This document shows, in pieces, positions 1-7,941 of a stretch of 8,053 bases of DNA. The notes below the pieces were generated by a model, which was not told where the DNA came from, did no database searches, and worked only from the letters and a program-made list of their open reading frames with translations. This DNA comes from Candidatus Cloacimonadota bacterium (GTDB taxonomy: Bacteria; Cloacimonadota; Cloacimonadia; Cloacimonadales; Cloacimonadaceae), in NCBI GenBank assembly GCA_028681035.1, contig JAQUJJ010000153.1:1-8053 (forward strand), read 5' to 3'. Position 1 is the stretch's first letter; each line of letters starts with the position of its first letter. Both the position numbers and the translations under genes were made by a program.

Positions 1-1570
1 CGATCACGGATTTCTGCAATTTTGGCATTCTGAGGCGCAGACGGTAATAGAGGTTTTCATACACGCTGAGATTGGGATAAAGCATGTCTTGCTGCGGCAC
101 ATAGGCCAGGTATTCGAGGTAGTAATTGAGGTTCGAATGGATGGGCTTGCCGTCGATCAGGATCTGCCCATAAGTAGGTGTAATTTCGGTGGCGAGCACA
201 TTGGTGAGGGTGGATTTTCCGCAGCCGCTTTGTCCCAGGATCGCCACGAGTTGTCCCTTTTCCACTTCAAATGAGACCGAATCCAGGGCAAGTTTGCCAT
301 CCGGGAAAAAGTGTTTGATATCAATCACAGAGAGCTTTTCCATCTCAAAGGGAGTCTCGATTAGGTCAAAGAAATTATTGATCCGATAATTGCGTTTTTC
401 GATGGTGAGAATATCCGAATTCAGGACAATGGGTGTGGCTTCTTTTACCACCTTACGATTTACGTAGATGCTGTATCCCTTTTTGGGCGGGAGCACATAA
501 TAGGTCTGCCCCCGGAGTTCGATCAAAGCAATGCTGTTTTCGCTGTCCTCACGGCTAATGGAGAAATAGCCCTTTTCCAGATAGATGTACAGCCTTTTGG
601 GGACGTAATCATCCACCCCAATGCTGCCCCGGTTTTCGATTACCATCACCAGATGGAAGGGTGCGTAGCCCCGGATCTGCATAGTATCATCAAAAAAGAC
701 TTCATGACGGCGGTTATGAGGGATCTCCCGGCCATTCAAAGACACCACTCCACTACCCACCACAATACTGAAGCTATTGCGTTCCTTGTACACGGTAAAG
801 TCATAACTACTCTTACGAAAGGCTATTACATCGCTTTCATCTCGCAGCGCATACAGATTTTCCAGGCAGCTATGAGAATAGTTTCTCCCACCCAGAGAGA
901 GCACGGCATCATCCGAAAGCAAAATGATGGAATTACGTTCCGGCACCTGGGAAGAGATCAGTGCTGAGGAGCTGGAGGGGATGCTCACGAAAAAGTATTT
1001 ATCGATGGCAAAGATCGCGCATTCATAAGAGCTCAAACGCTCACTACGGAACGCTATATCTGTGCCAGGGCCCGAGCCAAAGACCACATAATCCGAAAAA
1101 ACTGAGTGTTTGAGGTGGCTCAGATGATGGCGGCAGGGGATGGTTACCAGTCCGGAGCGCTGATGCTCAAGATGGTCTATCAACGGCAAAAAGACTTCAG
1201 AAGATATATTGAGCTGCTTGCTGAACTGCATGATTTCCGTGAGCTCAGAGATGTCAAAATCAGCCTCGGTGCGCGCCATGATCACCAGAGATTGGAGGAG
1301 CCGGATTTTATCAAATAGCGAGAGATGCCGATCCAGAAATTTGAGGACTTCCTCGATATCATATTCGCTTTCCATGATCTGCTTTACATAAGACTCCCAG
1401 GAAACATCGACCTGCGCAAAAAGATTCGTAAGCAGCGAATACAGGATATCGGTCTCACTGGCACTGATATCATCACCTTTGAGGTTATAGACATAAAGCC
1501 TGGTGACCATATCTATGGTCTTTTTTAGGCGCTCCTGATTCTCACGCATGTACGTGGGTGTTCTTAGCAT
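1..1570 (-). CDS. TerB-like / FHA-like / ABC ATPase fusion protein, N-terminal 523 codons (3' end outside the window)
   Basis: Translating the minus strand from the ATG at 1568-1570 gives an open frame running off the left edge. Residues about 35-132 are helical with an acidic stretch (DFDISE near 104-109) that resembles the TerB-like fold. Residues about 160-400 form two or three beta-rich modules that look like degenerate FHA domains: FGSGPGTDI near 164-172 followed by LSSYECAIF, then VSLNGREI near 276-283, then VNRKVV near 370-375. From about 412 an ABC nucleotide-binding domain begins, with Walker A GQSGCGKST at 446-454 and a Q-loop (YVPQQD) around 490-495. The signature, Walker B and any membrane segments lie outside the window. 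Family knowledge: FHA-ABC fusions often continue into an ABC-2 permease, so this is probably an exporter ATPase. The substrate is unknown. A GGAG ribosome site (1578-1581) lies 7 bases before the chosen start. Confidence 0.86.
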   Translation of the reverse strand, partial: MLRTPTYMRENQERLKKTIDMVTRLYVYNLKGDDISASETDILYSLLTNLFAQVDVSWESYVKQIMESEYDIEEVLKFLDRHLSLFDKIRLLQSLVIMARTEADFDISELTEIMQFSKQLNISSEVFLPLIDHLEHQRSGLVTIPCRHHLSHLKHSVFSDYVVFGSGPGTDIAFRSERLSSYECAIFAIDKYFFVSIPSSSSALISSQVPERNSIILLSDDAVLSLGGRNYSHSCLENLYALRDESDVIAFRKSSYDFTVYKERNSFSIVVGSGVVSLNGREIPHNRRHEVFFDDTMQIRGYAPFHLVMVIENRGSIGVDDYVPKRLYIYLEKGYFSISREDSENSIALIELRGQTYYVLPPKKGYSIYVNRKVVKEATPIVLNSDILTIEKRNYRINNFFDLIETPFEMEKLSVIDIKHFFPDGKLALDSVSFEVEKGQLVAILGQSGCGKSTLTNVLATEITPTYGQILIDGKPIHSNLNYYLEYLAYVPQQDMLYPNLSVYENLYYRLRLRMPKLQKSVI

Positions 1571-1877
1571 TGAGTTTCTCCAAAGAGGCCAGTGACATTA
1601 GTAACAAAATACATCGATAAAACTCTCTCAAATATGGCATTGAAACTTTTTTACTAAACTGGAGAATGGGAGCAAGGTGTCAAGGGAAAAGCTTGTAAGC
1701 ATTAAACATTATCATAATAACACGAGAACCTTGCTATCTTATCTATGCTCTCAAACAGTACTCTTGGGTTCAAGTTGATTCCAATACGCCTTCGACTCGA
1801 GATGACTCGAAATCCCAAGTCATCTCGAGTCGATCCTGAATTAAAGACGAGTTCAAGGCTGGAGCAAGAAACATGCT
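1571..1877. other. 307-base intergenic region between the DsrE-like gene and the ABC ATPase gene
   Basis: No credible gene is seen on either strand. The half nearest 1570 should hold the promoter and leader of the ABC ATPase gene: a minus-strand TTGACA lies at 1683-1678, but no good -10 box sits 16-18 bases after it. The half nearest 1877 holds a perfect inverted repeat (1792-1833). A 34-codon minus-strand frame (1874-1770) runs through the repeat but has no ribosome site or recognisable product. Confidence 0.7.
1792..1833. repeat. Perfect 16-bp inverted repeat with a 10-base loop
   Basis: The arms TCGACTCGAGATGACT (1792-1807) and AGTCATCTCGAGTCGA (1818-1833) are exact reverse complements around the spacer 1808-1817. 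On the plus strand the heptamer GACTCGA also repeats directly at 1794-1800 and 1804-1810. The repeat lies 45 bases past the DsrE-like stop codon, so in that transcript it would fold into a long hairpin. No T-run follows on the minus strand (AGGCGTATTGG), so it is not a standard intrinsic terminator. It could protect the mRNA 3' end, help Rho-dependent termination, or be one copy of a dispersed palindromic element. Confidence 0.85.
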
Positions 1878-2234
1878 TCAAAAGGTCAAGACCTTATCAC
1901 TATCCACCACCCAGTCGGCAAGCTCTGCCATGGTGGACTTCGCTGCACCTTCGAAATAGGGGTGGTTTTTATAGATACCGCAACGGGCCATGCAAGTACC
2001 GCATACTTTTACAGAAACTCCTTTGTTGATGAGGTCTTTGAGCATTTCGGAGAGGTCCTGGTCGTAGCCTTCTGGTGGTTTGCACACGTCACGGGCCATA
2101 TCTACAGAGTCGTTCATGAGGAATATTCTCAGTTCATGTCCATTCATGCTCAGGGTTTGGGCCAGGCGCAGGCCATTCCAGGTGACATCGGTATTGTCGT
2201 AGGGTTCGCGGTTGAAGATGATTAGCACTTTCAT
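1878..2234 (-). CDS. DsrE/YchN-like sulfur-relay family protein
   Basis: The 118-residue product has the size and layout of the small DsrE/DsrF/YchN-like fold. It opens with a beta strand MKVLIIFNREPYD, has a central DSVDMARDV helix, and carries a cysteine cluster CGTCMARCG near 78-86 (Cys78, Cys81, Cys85) plus Cys51. Characterised DsrE and TusD proteins use a conserved cysteine in this region to carry persulfide sulfur between partners in the cytoplasm. Whether this protein does so is inference, and no tus or dsr partners are present in the window. The start is supported by AAGGAG (2241-2246 on the minus strand) 6 bases upstream. It follows the small membrane gene by 60 bases and is probably co-transcribed with it and the L,D-transpeptidase. 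A redox or sulfur-binding role through the three clustered cysteines is the most that can be claimed. Confidence 0.88.
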   Translation of the reverse strand: MKVLIIFNREPYDNTDVTWNGLRLAQTLSMNGHELRIFLMNDSVDMARDVCKPPEGYDQDLSEMLKDLINKGVSVKVCGTCMARCGIYKNHPYFEGAAKSTMAELADWVVDSDKVLTF

Positions 2235-2262
2235 TATTTACTCCTTGTTCTTGATTCATTAG

Positions 2263-2310
2263 CCATTGTCAATTCCCTCCGGAATTCTCCATTTTCAATT
2301 CTCAATTGAC
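2263..2310. repeat. Short imperfect direct repeat with small palindromes ahead of the DsrE-like gene
   Basis: CCATTGTCAATTC (2263-2275) recurs with one mismatch as CCATTTTCAATTC (2289-2301), 26 bases apart. Between and around them, AATTCC (2271-2276) pairs with GGAATT (2281-2286), and GTCAATT (2269-2275) pairs with AATTGAC (2304-2310). This fills nearly the whole gap between the small membrane gene and the DsrE-like gene. It resembles simple AATTC-rich intergenic repeats and has no assigned function. Confidence 0.6.
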
Positions 2311-2486
2311 TTCTTGCGTGCAGCCTTGGTCTCTCTATCTCTGCGGTGCCAGATCAGGTGCATTTCAAAGCCTACAAAAGCTAAAAACAAGCCGAACAGT
2401 CCGCTCCATCCTAAGGCAGGGAAGAGCAGATATAACGCTGCGGCCATGATAATCCATTCGACTATAGCAAGTATGTTTTGATTCAT
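2295..2486 (-). CDS. Small two-helix membrane protein of unknown function
   Basis: The 63-residue product is not one I recognise. It shows two hydrophobic segments at about residues 5-25 and 27-46, split by a Pro/Gly turn, then a strongly basic tail (HRRDRETKAARKK). The positive-inside rule puts both ends in the cytoplasm. Glu10 lies in the first helix, and Glu41 and His43 near the end of the second, which is unusual for simple anchors. The third codon of the longest frame is chosen as start because AGGAG (2497-2493, minus strand) then lies 6 bases upstream; from the upstream ATG at 2492 it would be directly adjacent. The stop codon of the preceding L,D-transpeptidase gene overlaps this ribosome site, so translation is probably coupled. 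That supports a real, expressed gene in an envelope-related operon. Confidence 0.75.
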   Translation of the reverse strand: MNQNILAIVEWIIMAAALYLLFPALGWSGLFGLFLAFVGFEMHLIWHRRDRETKAARKKSIEN

Positions 2487-2495
2487 TTTCATCTC

Positions 2496-3215
2496 CTATT
2501 TAATGATGTCCACAGGTACATGCCCCTTATCCGCGATAGCTGCCTTGAGCTTCAGCAGTTCAGCGTTGTGCAGGCGAATACAGCCCTCGGATTCATTGGT
2601 GCCGATAGAGGCTGGTCTGTGGGTGCCGTGTATGCCGATTCCCCGCCAGGTATTCCCTGAAAAAGAGCCCTTGGCGCCTGTGTATAAGGCAATAAAGAAA
2701 GGACCATAAGCATCCTTTACCGACCCCTTGCCATCACCGAAATCATGTTCCCAAGCACTGGAATCCTTGATGTAGTTCACCTCAAAGTGTCCTTCGGGAG
2801 TGGCGTTATCGCCTACTTTGGTCTTATCGCCCGGGTTTTTACCCAAGGCCACACTGTAGCTGGCGAGCAGTTCGCCATTCCTGTAATGATGCAAGAGGTG
2901 AAGGCTCTTTTCTATCAGCAGGTAATCTCCCTTGGTGATCATGCGAGCTTTCTTGATGCGAGCAGGATCTGGAGCTTTGCGGACTACGCTGTCTGGTAAA
3001 GCTGGAGCCGCCTTGACCTGCGAGTTTGGGGCAATCACTTTCGTGCTATCCTGCACCTGCACTATTGTAGGCTGGGATTCGGGAGCTTTTTTCTTGTGTC
3101 TCAGGCTCAAATTAACAATAAACCCGCTGACCAGAATCACAGCGAAAAAAAGAACCAGGCAGGAAGCTCTATGGCTCTTGCGGTTACGTAAACGTCTTGA
3201 TTTTAGGCTTTTCAT
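2496..3215 (-). CDS. Membrane-anchored L,D-transpeptidase (YkuD domain)
   Basis: The 239-residue product has a basic N-terminus, one hydrophobic segment at about 18-38, a Pro/Ser/Lys-rich linker to about 90, and a YkuD domain from about 97 to the end. The active-site block is clear: IHGTHRP with His196, then SEGCIRLHN with the nucleophile Cys212. Enzymes of this family form 3-3 peptidoglycan cross-links, attach proteins to the wall, or trim peptides, working outside the cytoplasmic membrane; which applies here cannot be told. The hydrophobic segment has no lipobox or obvious cleavage site, so I read it as a signal anchor. The ATG at 3213-3215 is preferred over the one at 3243-3245 because AAAGGAT lies about 7 bases upstream, while the earlier ATG has no ribosome site. 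It is the first gene of a probable operon with the two small genes downstream and is divergent from groEL. Confidence 0.92.
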   Translation of the reverse strand: MKSLKSRRLRNRKSHRASCLVLFFAVILVSGFIVNLSLRHKKKAPESQPTIVQVQDSTKVIAPNSQVKAAPALPDSVVRKAPDPARIKKARMITKGDYLLIEKSLHLLHHYRNGELLASYSVALGKNPGDKTKVGDNATPEGHFEVNYIKDSSAWEHDFGDGKGSVKDAYGPFFIALYTGAKGSFSGNTWRGIGIHGTHRPASIGTNESEGCIRLHNAELLKLKAAIADKGHVPVDIIK

Positions 3216-3488
3216 GTTTCTATCCTTTGAGTAAAAATGCAGCATATATGATCATTTCAATTTGAATCCACGTTTTTTAAGACTCAAGGGAATGTCAAAT
3301 GAAATAAAGCATCGCACACTTTCTGCTTGCCAGTTCCTGGTAACCTATAAAGGGCCGCCAAAAACTGCGCTTTGGGTCAATGACTCTTGATAATTGAACT
3401 GATTGAACAATTGGAGACACCCAAACCCAGCTATTTGTTGGAAATATCCATAAAATTGGCAAAATATAGCAGAAAATTAAATTTGCTC

Positions 3489-5220
<1,732 letters not shown>

Positions 5221-5239
5221 AGAACAAATAAACAATATA

Positions 5240-5278
5240 AATGCGAGGCCTCCCTGCGAAGGGAGGCTTTTTGCATTT
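5240..5278 (+). terminator. Intrinsic terminator of groEL
   Basis: GCCTCCC (5248-5254) and GGGAGGC (5261-5267) form a perfect 7-bp GC-rich stem around the loop TGCGAA, followed by TTTTT (5268-5272). Outer bases AAATGC (5240-5245) and GCATTT (5273-5278) can pair as well, with A residues on the 5' side. It ends the groEL transcript 28 bases after the stop codon. Confidence 0.93.
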
Positions 5279-5282
5279 GACA
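5277..5282 (+). promoter_or_regulatory. Candidate -35 box ahead of the MFS transporter gene
   Basis: A perfect TTGACA begins inside the outer stem of the groEL terminator, 41 bases before the transporter start. The best -10 at 17-base spacing (ATTCAT, 5300-5305) is weak and would leave a very short leader without the AGAGGA ribosome site. Sequence alone does not prove a promoter here. Confidence 0.3.
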
Positions 5283-5303
5283 AAAAACGGTAAGAGGAAA
5301 TTC

Positions 5304-5315
5304 ATGTACAGATAA
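5304..5315 (+). other. Three-codon mini-ORF (Met-Tyr-Arg-stop) in the MFS transporter leader
   Basis: ATG TAC AGA TAA sits 5 bases after AGAGGA (5293-5298), good ribosome spacing, and ends 2 bases before the transporter ATG at 5318. That same ribosome site is 19 bases from the transporter start, too far for normal initiation, and the mini-ORF is in another frame. Ribosomes may therefore start at the mini-ORF and reinitiate. It may also be chance. Confidence 0.4.
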
Positions 5316-5317
5316 AC

Positions 5318-6622
5318 ATGAAATTTAAGGAATTAAATCCCTCAGTACGCCATACGGTGCTCCTGCTCATGGTAGCAGCGGTCTTCAATGGCGCGATCCA
5401 GTCCTTGGGACAAACGCAGGATATCATAGCCCGCAAGGCCCTGCTTGCCCAGGATTGGCAACTCATGTTGATGACCATGATTTCACCGATTTCAAACTTT
5501 CTGTCTATCTGGTGGGGAAGGCTGTTTGAGCGTTCCCGCCACAAATCCCGATACTTTCTTTTAGCCGGTGTATTTGGCCGTCTGGTGTTAGTCTATGCCA
5601 TTTGGCTGACCACGATGAATGAGTATTTGGTGATTATGGGTATGATGTTTTCGGCAAATTCGCTGCTCATTCCCGCTCAAAATACAATCTATCAAAAGAA
5701 TATCAGGGACAAGCGCAGAGCATGGGTGTTTGGTTACGCGCTCAGCATAGGAGTAGGGGTCTCCATTGCTTTGACCTATGTGGCAGGAAGACTATTGGAT
5801 AACAGTGAGAATAGCTTTCGCTGGATTCTGGCATTTGCCGGAATCGCCGGTTTTATCAGTTGCTTTTTGCTTTCCAGAATCAAGATTAATCAGCCGCTGA
5901 TCGACACAGGTCTGCGAAAACCGAAGATCAAGCTCCGGGATGTCTTTCTGGATCCCATACTCCGTACCCGGACTCTGCTCAAAGAGAATAAACCTTTTGC
6001 CTGTTTTGAACGCAGCTTCACTTTGTATGGCATGGGATTTATCATGATGCAACCGATCATCCCTATCTATATGGTGGATAAGCTGCAGCTTAGCTATACC
6101 AATAACTTCATGGCCAAAGGCATTCTGTCCCAGATCGGGATGCTCTTGCTTTCGCCAGTTTTGGGGAAGCTGCACGACAAAATGCATCCTCTCAAATATA
6201 TCGGCTTTAGTTTTGCCTTGCTGATGGTCTTTCCCTTACTATTCGTGCTTTCTTCGATCTGGGCGGGAGAATCCGCGATCGCTGTGGCAATTGTCTTTGT
6301 AGCATACAGCATCTTCGGCGTGGCAATGACGGGAGTGAATATGGCCTGGAATATGTCCTCCATCTTCTTTGCCGGAACCCAGGATGCGGCGATGTATCAG
6401 AGTGTGCATGTTACTCTTTCGGGAGTGAGAGGTCTGATGGCTCCTGTCTTGGGATTTGCGCTGCTCAGGCTGGTCAGTATTGAATCTGTATTCATCGTGG
6501 CAGCGGGATTTCTGGCGACGGCATCCTTCATGAGTTTCAGAGACTACCATAAGATAAAACACAAAAGCATGGATATCATTGATAATCTTTCCTGCCAGAG
6601 TGCTGACCAAGATGATTTATGA
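5318..6622 (+). CDS. Major facilitator superfamily transporter, substrate unknown
   Basis: The 434-residue product has the length and alternating hydrophobic segments of a 12-helix MFS carrier of the inner membrane. A motif A-like loop lies between helices 2 and 3 (WGRLFERSRHKSR, about 66-78), and its counterpart in the second half is LGKLHDKMHP (about 282-291). A charged central loop spans about 187-225, as expected between the two six-helix bundles, and the last about 25 residues are a polar cytoplasmic tail. MFS carriers move small solutes, usually driven by ion gradients; nothing here points to a particular sugar, drug or metabolite. No alternative in-frame start with a better ribosome site is available, so ATG 5318 is kept although its nearest Shine-Dalgarno sequence is 19 bases away with a mini-ORF between. 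It lies between two independent transcription units and is probably transcribed alone. Confidence 0.9.
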   Translation: MKFKELNPSVRHTVLLLMVAAVFNGAIQSLGQTQDIIARKALLAQDWQLMLMTMISPISNFLSIWWGRLFERSRHKSRYFLLAGVFGRLVLVYAIWLTTMNEYLVIMGMMFSANSLLIPAQNTIYQKNIRDKRRAWVFGYALSIGVGVSIALTYVAGRLLDNSENSFRWILAFAGIAGFISCFLLSRIKINQPLIDTGLRKPKIKLRDVFLDPILRTRTLLKENKPFACFERSFTLYGMGFIMMQPIIPIYMVDKLQLSYTNNFMAKGILSQIGMLLLSPVLGKLHDKMHPLKYIGFSFALLMVFPLLFVLSSIWAGESAIAVAIVFVAYSIFGVAMTGVNMAWNMSSIFFAGTQDAAMYQSVHVTLSGVRGLMAPVLGFALLRLVSIESVFIVAAGFLATASFMSFRDYHKIKHKSMDIIDNLSCQSADQDDL

Positions 6623-6707
6623 ACATCGCCATAGCTCAAAGAGATAGAGCAGATGATAGTCCGATCATCAGACAAGATCAAGAAAGAAATGTATAAAGCG
6701 TATTTAC

Positions 6708-6713
6708 TTGACA
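6708..6713 (+). promoter_or_regulatory. Candidate -35 box ahead of the phosphofructokinase gene
   Basis: A perfect TTGACA lies 52 bases before the chosen start of the phosphofructokinase. Positions 6731-6736 (GAAACT), where a -10 would fall at 17-base spacing, match poorly. The rest of the 143-base gap from 6623 holds only a weak 6-bp inverted repeat. Confidence 0.3.
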
Positions 6714-6765
6714 AAATAGCCTGAGTTTAGGAAACTGATCTTTAACCGTTAAGGGGGTGAGATTG

Positions 6766-7866
6766 ATGAGAAAAAGACTTTTAATTGCCACAGGTGGAGG
6801 CGATTGCCCTGGCCTCAATGCAGTGATAAGGGCAATAGTCAAACGTGCATCGCAGGAACAGGAATGGGAAATATTGGGTTCTATAGATGCTTTTGATGGC
6901 GTCTTGTGGGACCCCATGCGTTTGATGGAGCTTACCCCGGAAAAAGTAGCCGGTATTCATGTGAGAGGTGGCACGATCCTGGGCACGACAAACAAGGGCG
7001 GACCCTTTGCCTGGCCGGTGAAGGATGCCCAAGGAAATTGGACTACAGTGGACCGCGGACAGGATTTTATAGATCGCCTGCGTTATCAAAATATAGATGC
7101 CGTGATCAATATCGGAGGAGATGGCTCGCAGCGTATTTCGCAAAAGCTGTTTGAGATGGGTTGCCCGATAATCGGAATTCCCAAAACCATCGATAACGAT
7201 CTTTCTGACACGGATTTTACCTTCGGTTTTCAGACCGCTGTGGATGCAGCGACAGATGCTGTGGATAAACTGGTTACTACGGCCGCCAGCCATCATAGGG
7301 TTTTGATCCTGGAAGTGATGGGACGCTACGCGGGCTGGATTGCGCTTCATGCTGCTATTGCAGGTGGGGCAGAGGTCTGCCTGATCCCTGAGATACCTTA
7401 TAGCATCGATAAAATAATGGCTGCTATACGCGAACGGCTGGACAACAGAGGTCGTGGCTTTGCTAATATCGTGATCGCTGAAGGAGCTTTTCCCATCGAT
7501 CAAGGTATGTCATATTCCGAGAACGATACCCCCGGAGCGATGAAAATCAAGCTCGGTGGAGCTGCTTTGAGACTATCTGCTGAGCTTAGTGAAGCCGGCT
7601 GTCCGCTCGAGATTCGCGAAACCATCTTGGGACATCTGCAACGCGGGGGATCCCCCAATGCCTTTGATCGCATTTTGGCAGCCCAATTCGGCGTAAAAGC
7701 CTTTGAACTGGCTTTAGAGAAGAAATGGGGACATATGGTATCCTATCGTCATCCCAATATCGAAGCGGTATTGATCAGTGACGCCATCAAAGATTACAAC
7801 CTGGTAAACCTGCAAGGCCCTCTGATAAAAACAGCGCGGGGACTGGGGATATCTTTGGGAGATTAG
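6766..7866 (+). CDS. 6-phosphofructokinase, group III (mixed ATP/PPi) type
   Basis: The 366-residue product phosphorylates fructose 6-phosphate to fructose 1,6-bisphosphate in cytoplasmic glycolysis; PPi-using members also run in reverse. Motifs in order are TGGGDCPGLN (9-18), GGDGS (117-121), PKTIDND with the catalytic Asp143 (139-145), EVMGRYAGW (183-191), PEIPY and a late GHLQRGGSPNAFDR block. The GGGDCPGLN form is typical of group III enzymes. Two positions that indicate the donor are mixed: Gly120, equivalent to E. coli Gly104, is ATP-type, whereas Lys140, equivalent to E. coli Gly124, is PPi-type. I therefore leave the donor open, leaning to ATP. The frame is open from GTG 6757, but ATG 6766 is preferred because AAGGGGGTGA (6751-6760) then serves as ribosome site about 8 bases upstream; from GTG it would overlap the start. 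A serA-like gene follows 75 bases downstream. Confidence 0.94.
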   Translation: MRKRLLIATGGGDCPGLNAVIRAIVKRASQEQEWEILGSIDAFDGVLWDPMRLMELTPEKVAGIHVRGGTILGTTNKGGPFAWPVKDAQGNWTTVDRGQDFIDRLRYQNIDAVINIGGDGSQRISQKLFEMGCPIIGIPKTIDNDLSDTDFTFGFQTAVDAATDAVDKLVTTAASHHRVLILEVMGRYAGWIALHAAIAGGAEVCLIPEIPYSIDKIMAAIRERLDNRGRGFANIVIAEGAFPIDQGMSYSENDTPGAMKIKLGGAALRLSAELSEAGCPLEIRETILGHLQRGGSPNAFDRILAAQFGVKAFELALEKKWGHMVSYRHPNIEAVLISDAIKDYNLVNLQGPLIKTARGLGISLGD

Positions 7867-7872
7867 AATCTG

Positions 7873-7903
7873 AGCTTTGTTTTATAAGCATTAAAGCTAT
7901 AAT
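7873..7903 (+). promoter_or_regulatory. Candidate promoter and small inverted repeat ahead of the serA-like gene
   Basis: TATAAT (7898-7903) is a perfect -10 box, with a weak -35 (TTTGTT, 7876-7881) 16 bases upstream, 38 bases before the next start codon. AGCTTT (7873-7878) and AAAGCT (7893-7898) form a 6-bp inverted repeat flanking the spacer. It could be an operator or a weak terminator of the phosphofructokinase gene, though no T-run follows. Confidence 0.45.
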
Positions 7904-7941
7904 ATTTATTAGAAATACAAAATAATACATGGAGGCTTAAC

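Noticed and set aside
653..1528. Several plus-strand open frames of 60-104 codons
   Set aside because: They lie antisense to the ABC ATPase fusion gene, which has clear domain content and a ribosome site; none has a recognisable product.
1770..1874. 34-codon minus-strand frame running through the inverted repeat after the DsrE-like gene
   Set aside because: No ribosome binding site, and its sequence is dictated by the palindrome; no family resemblance.
3358..3375. Possible small hairpin CCAAA/TTTGG as an RNA element in the divergent region
   Set aside because: Five pairs with a large loop is within chance, and no riboswitch or small RNA features surround it.
6652..6669. Inverted repeat GATGAT/ATCATC after the MFS gene as a terminator
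   Set aside because: Only six AT-rich pairs and no T-run downstream.
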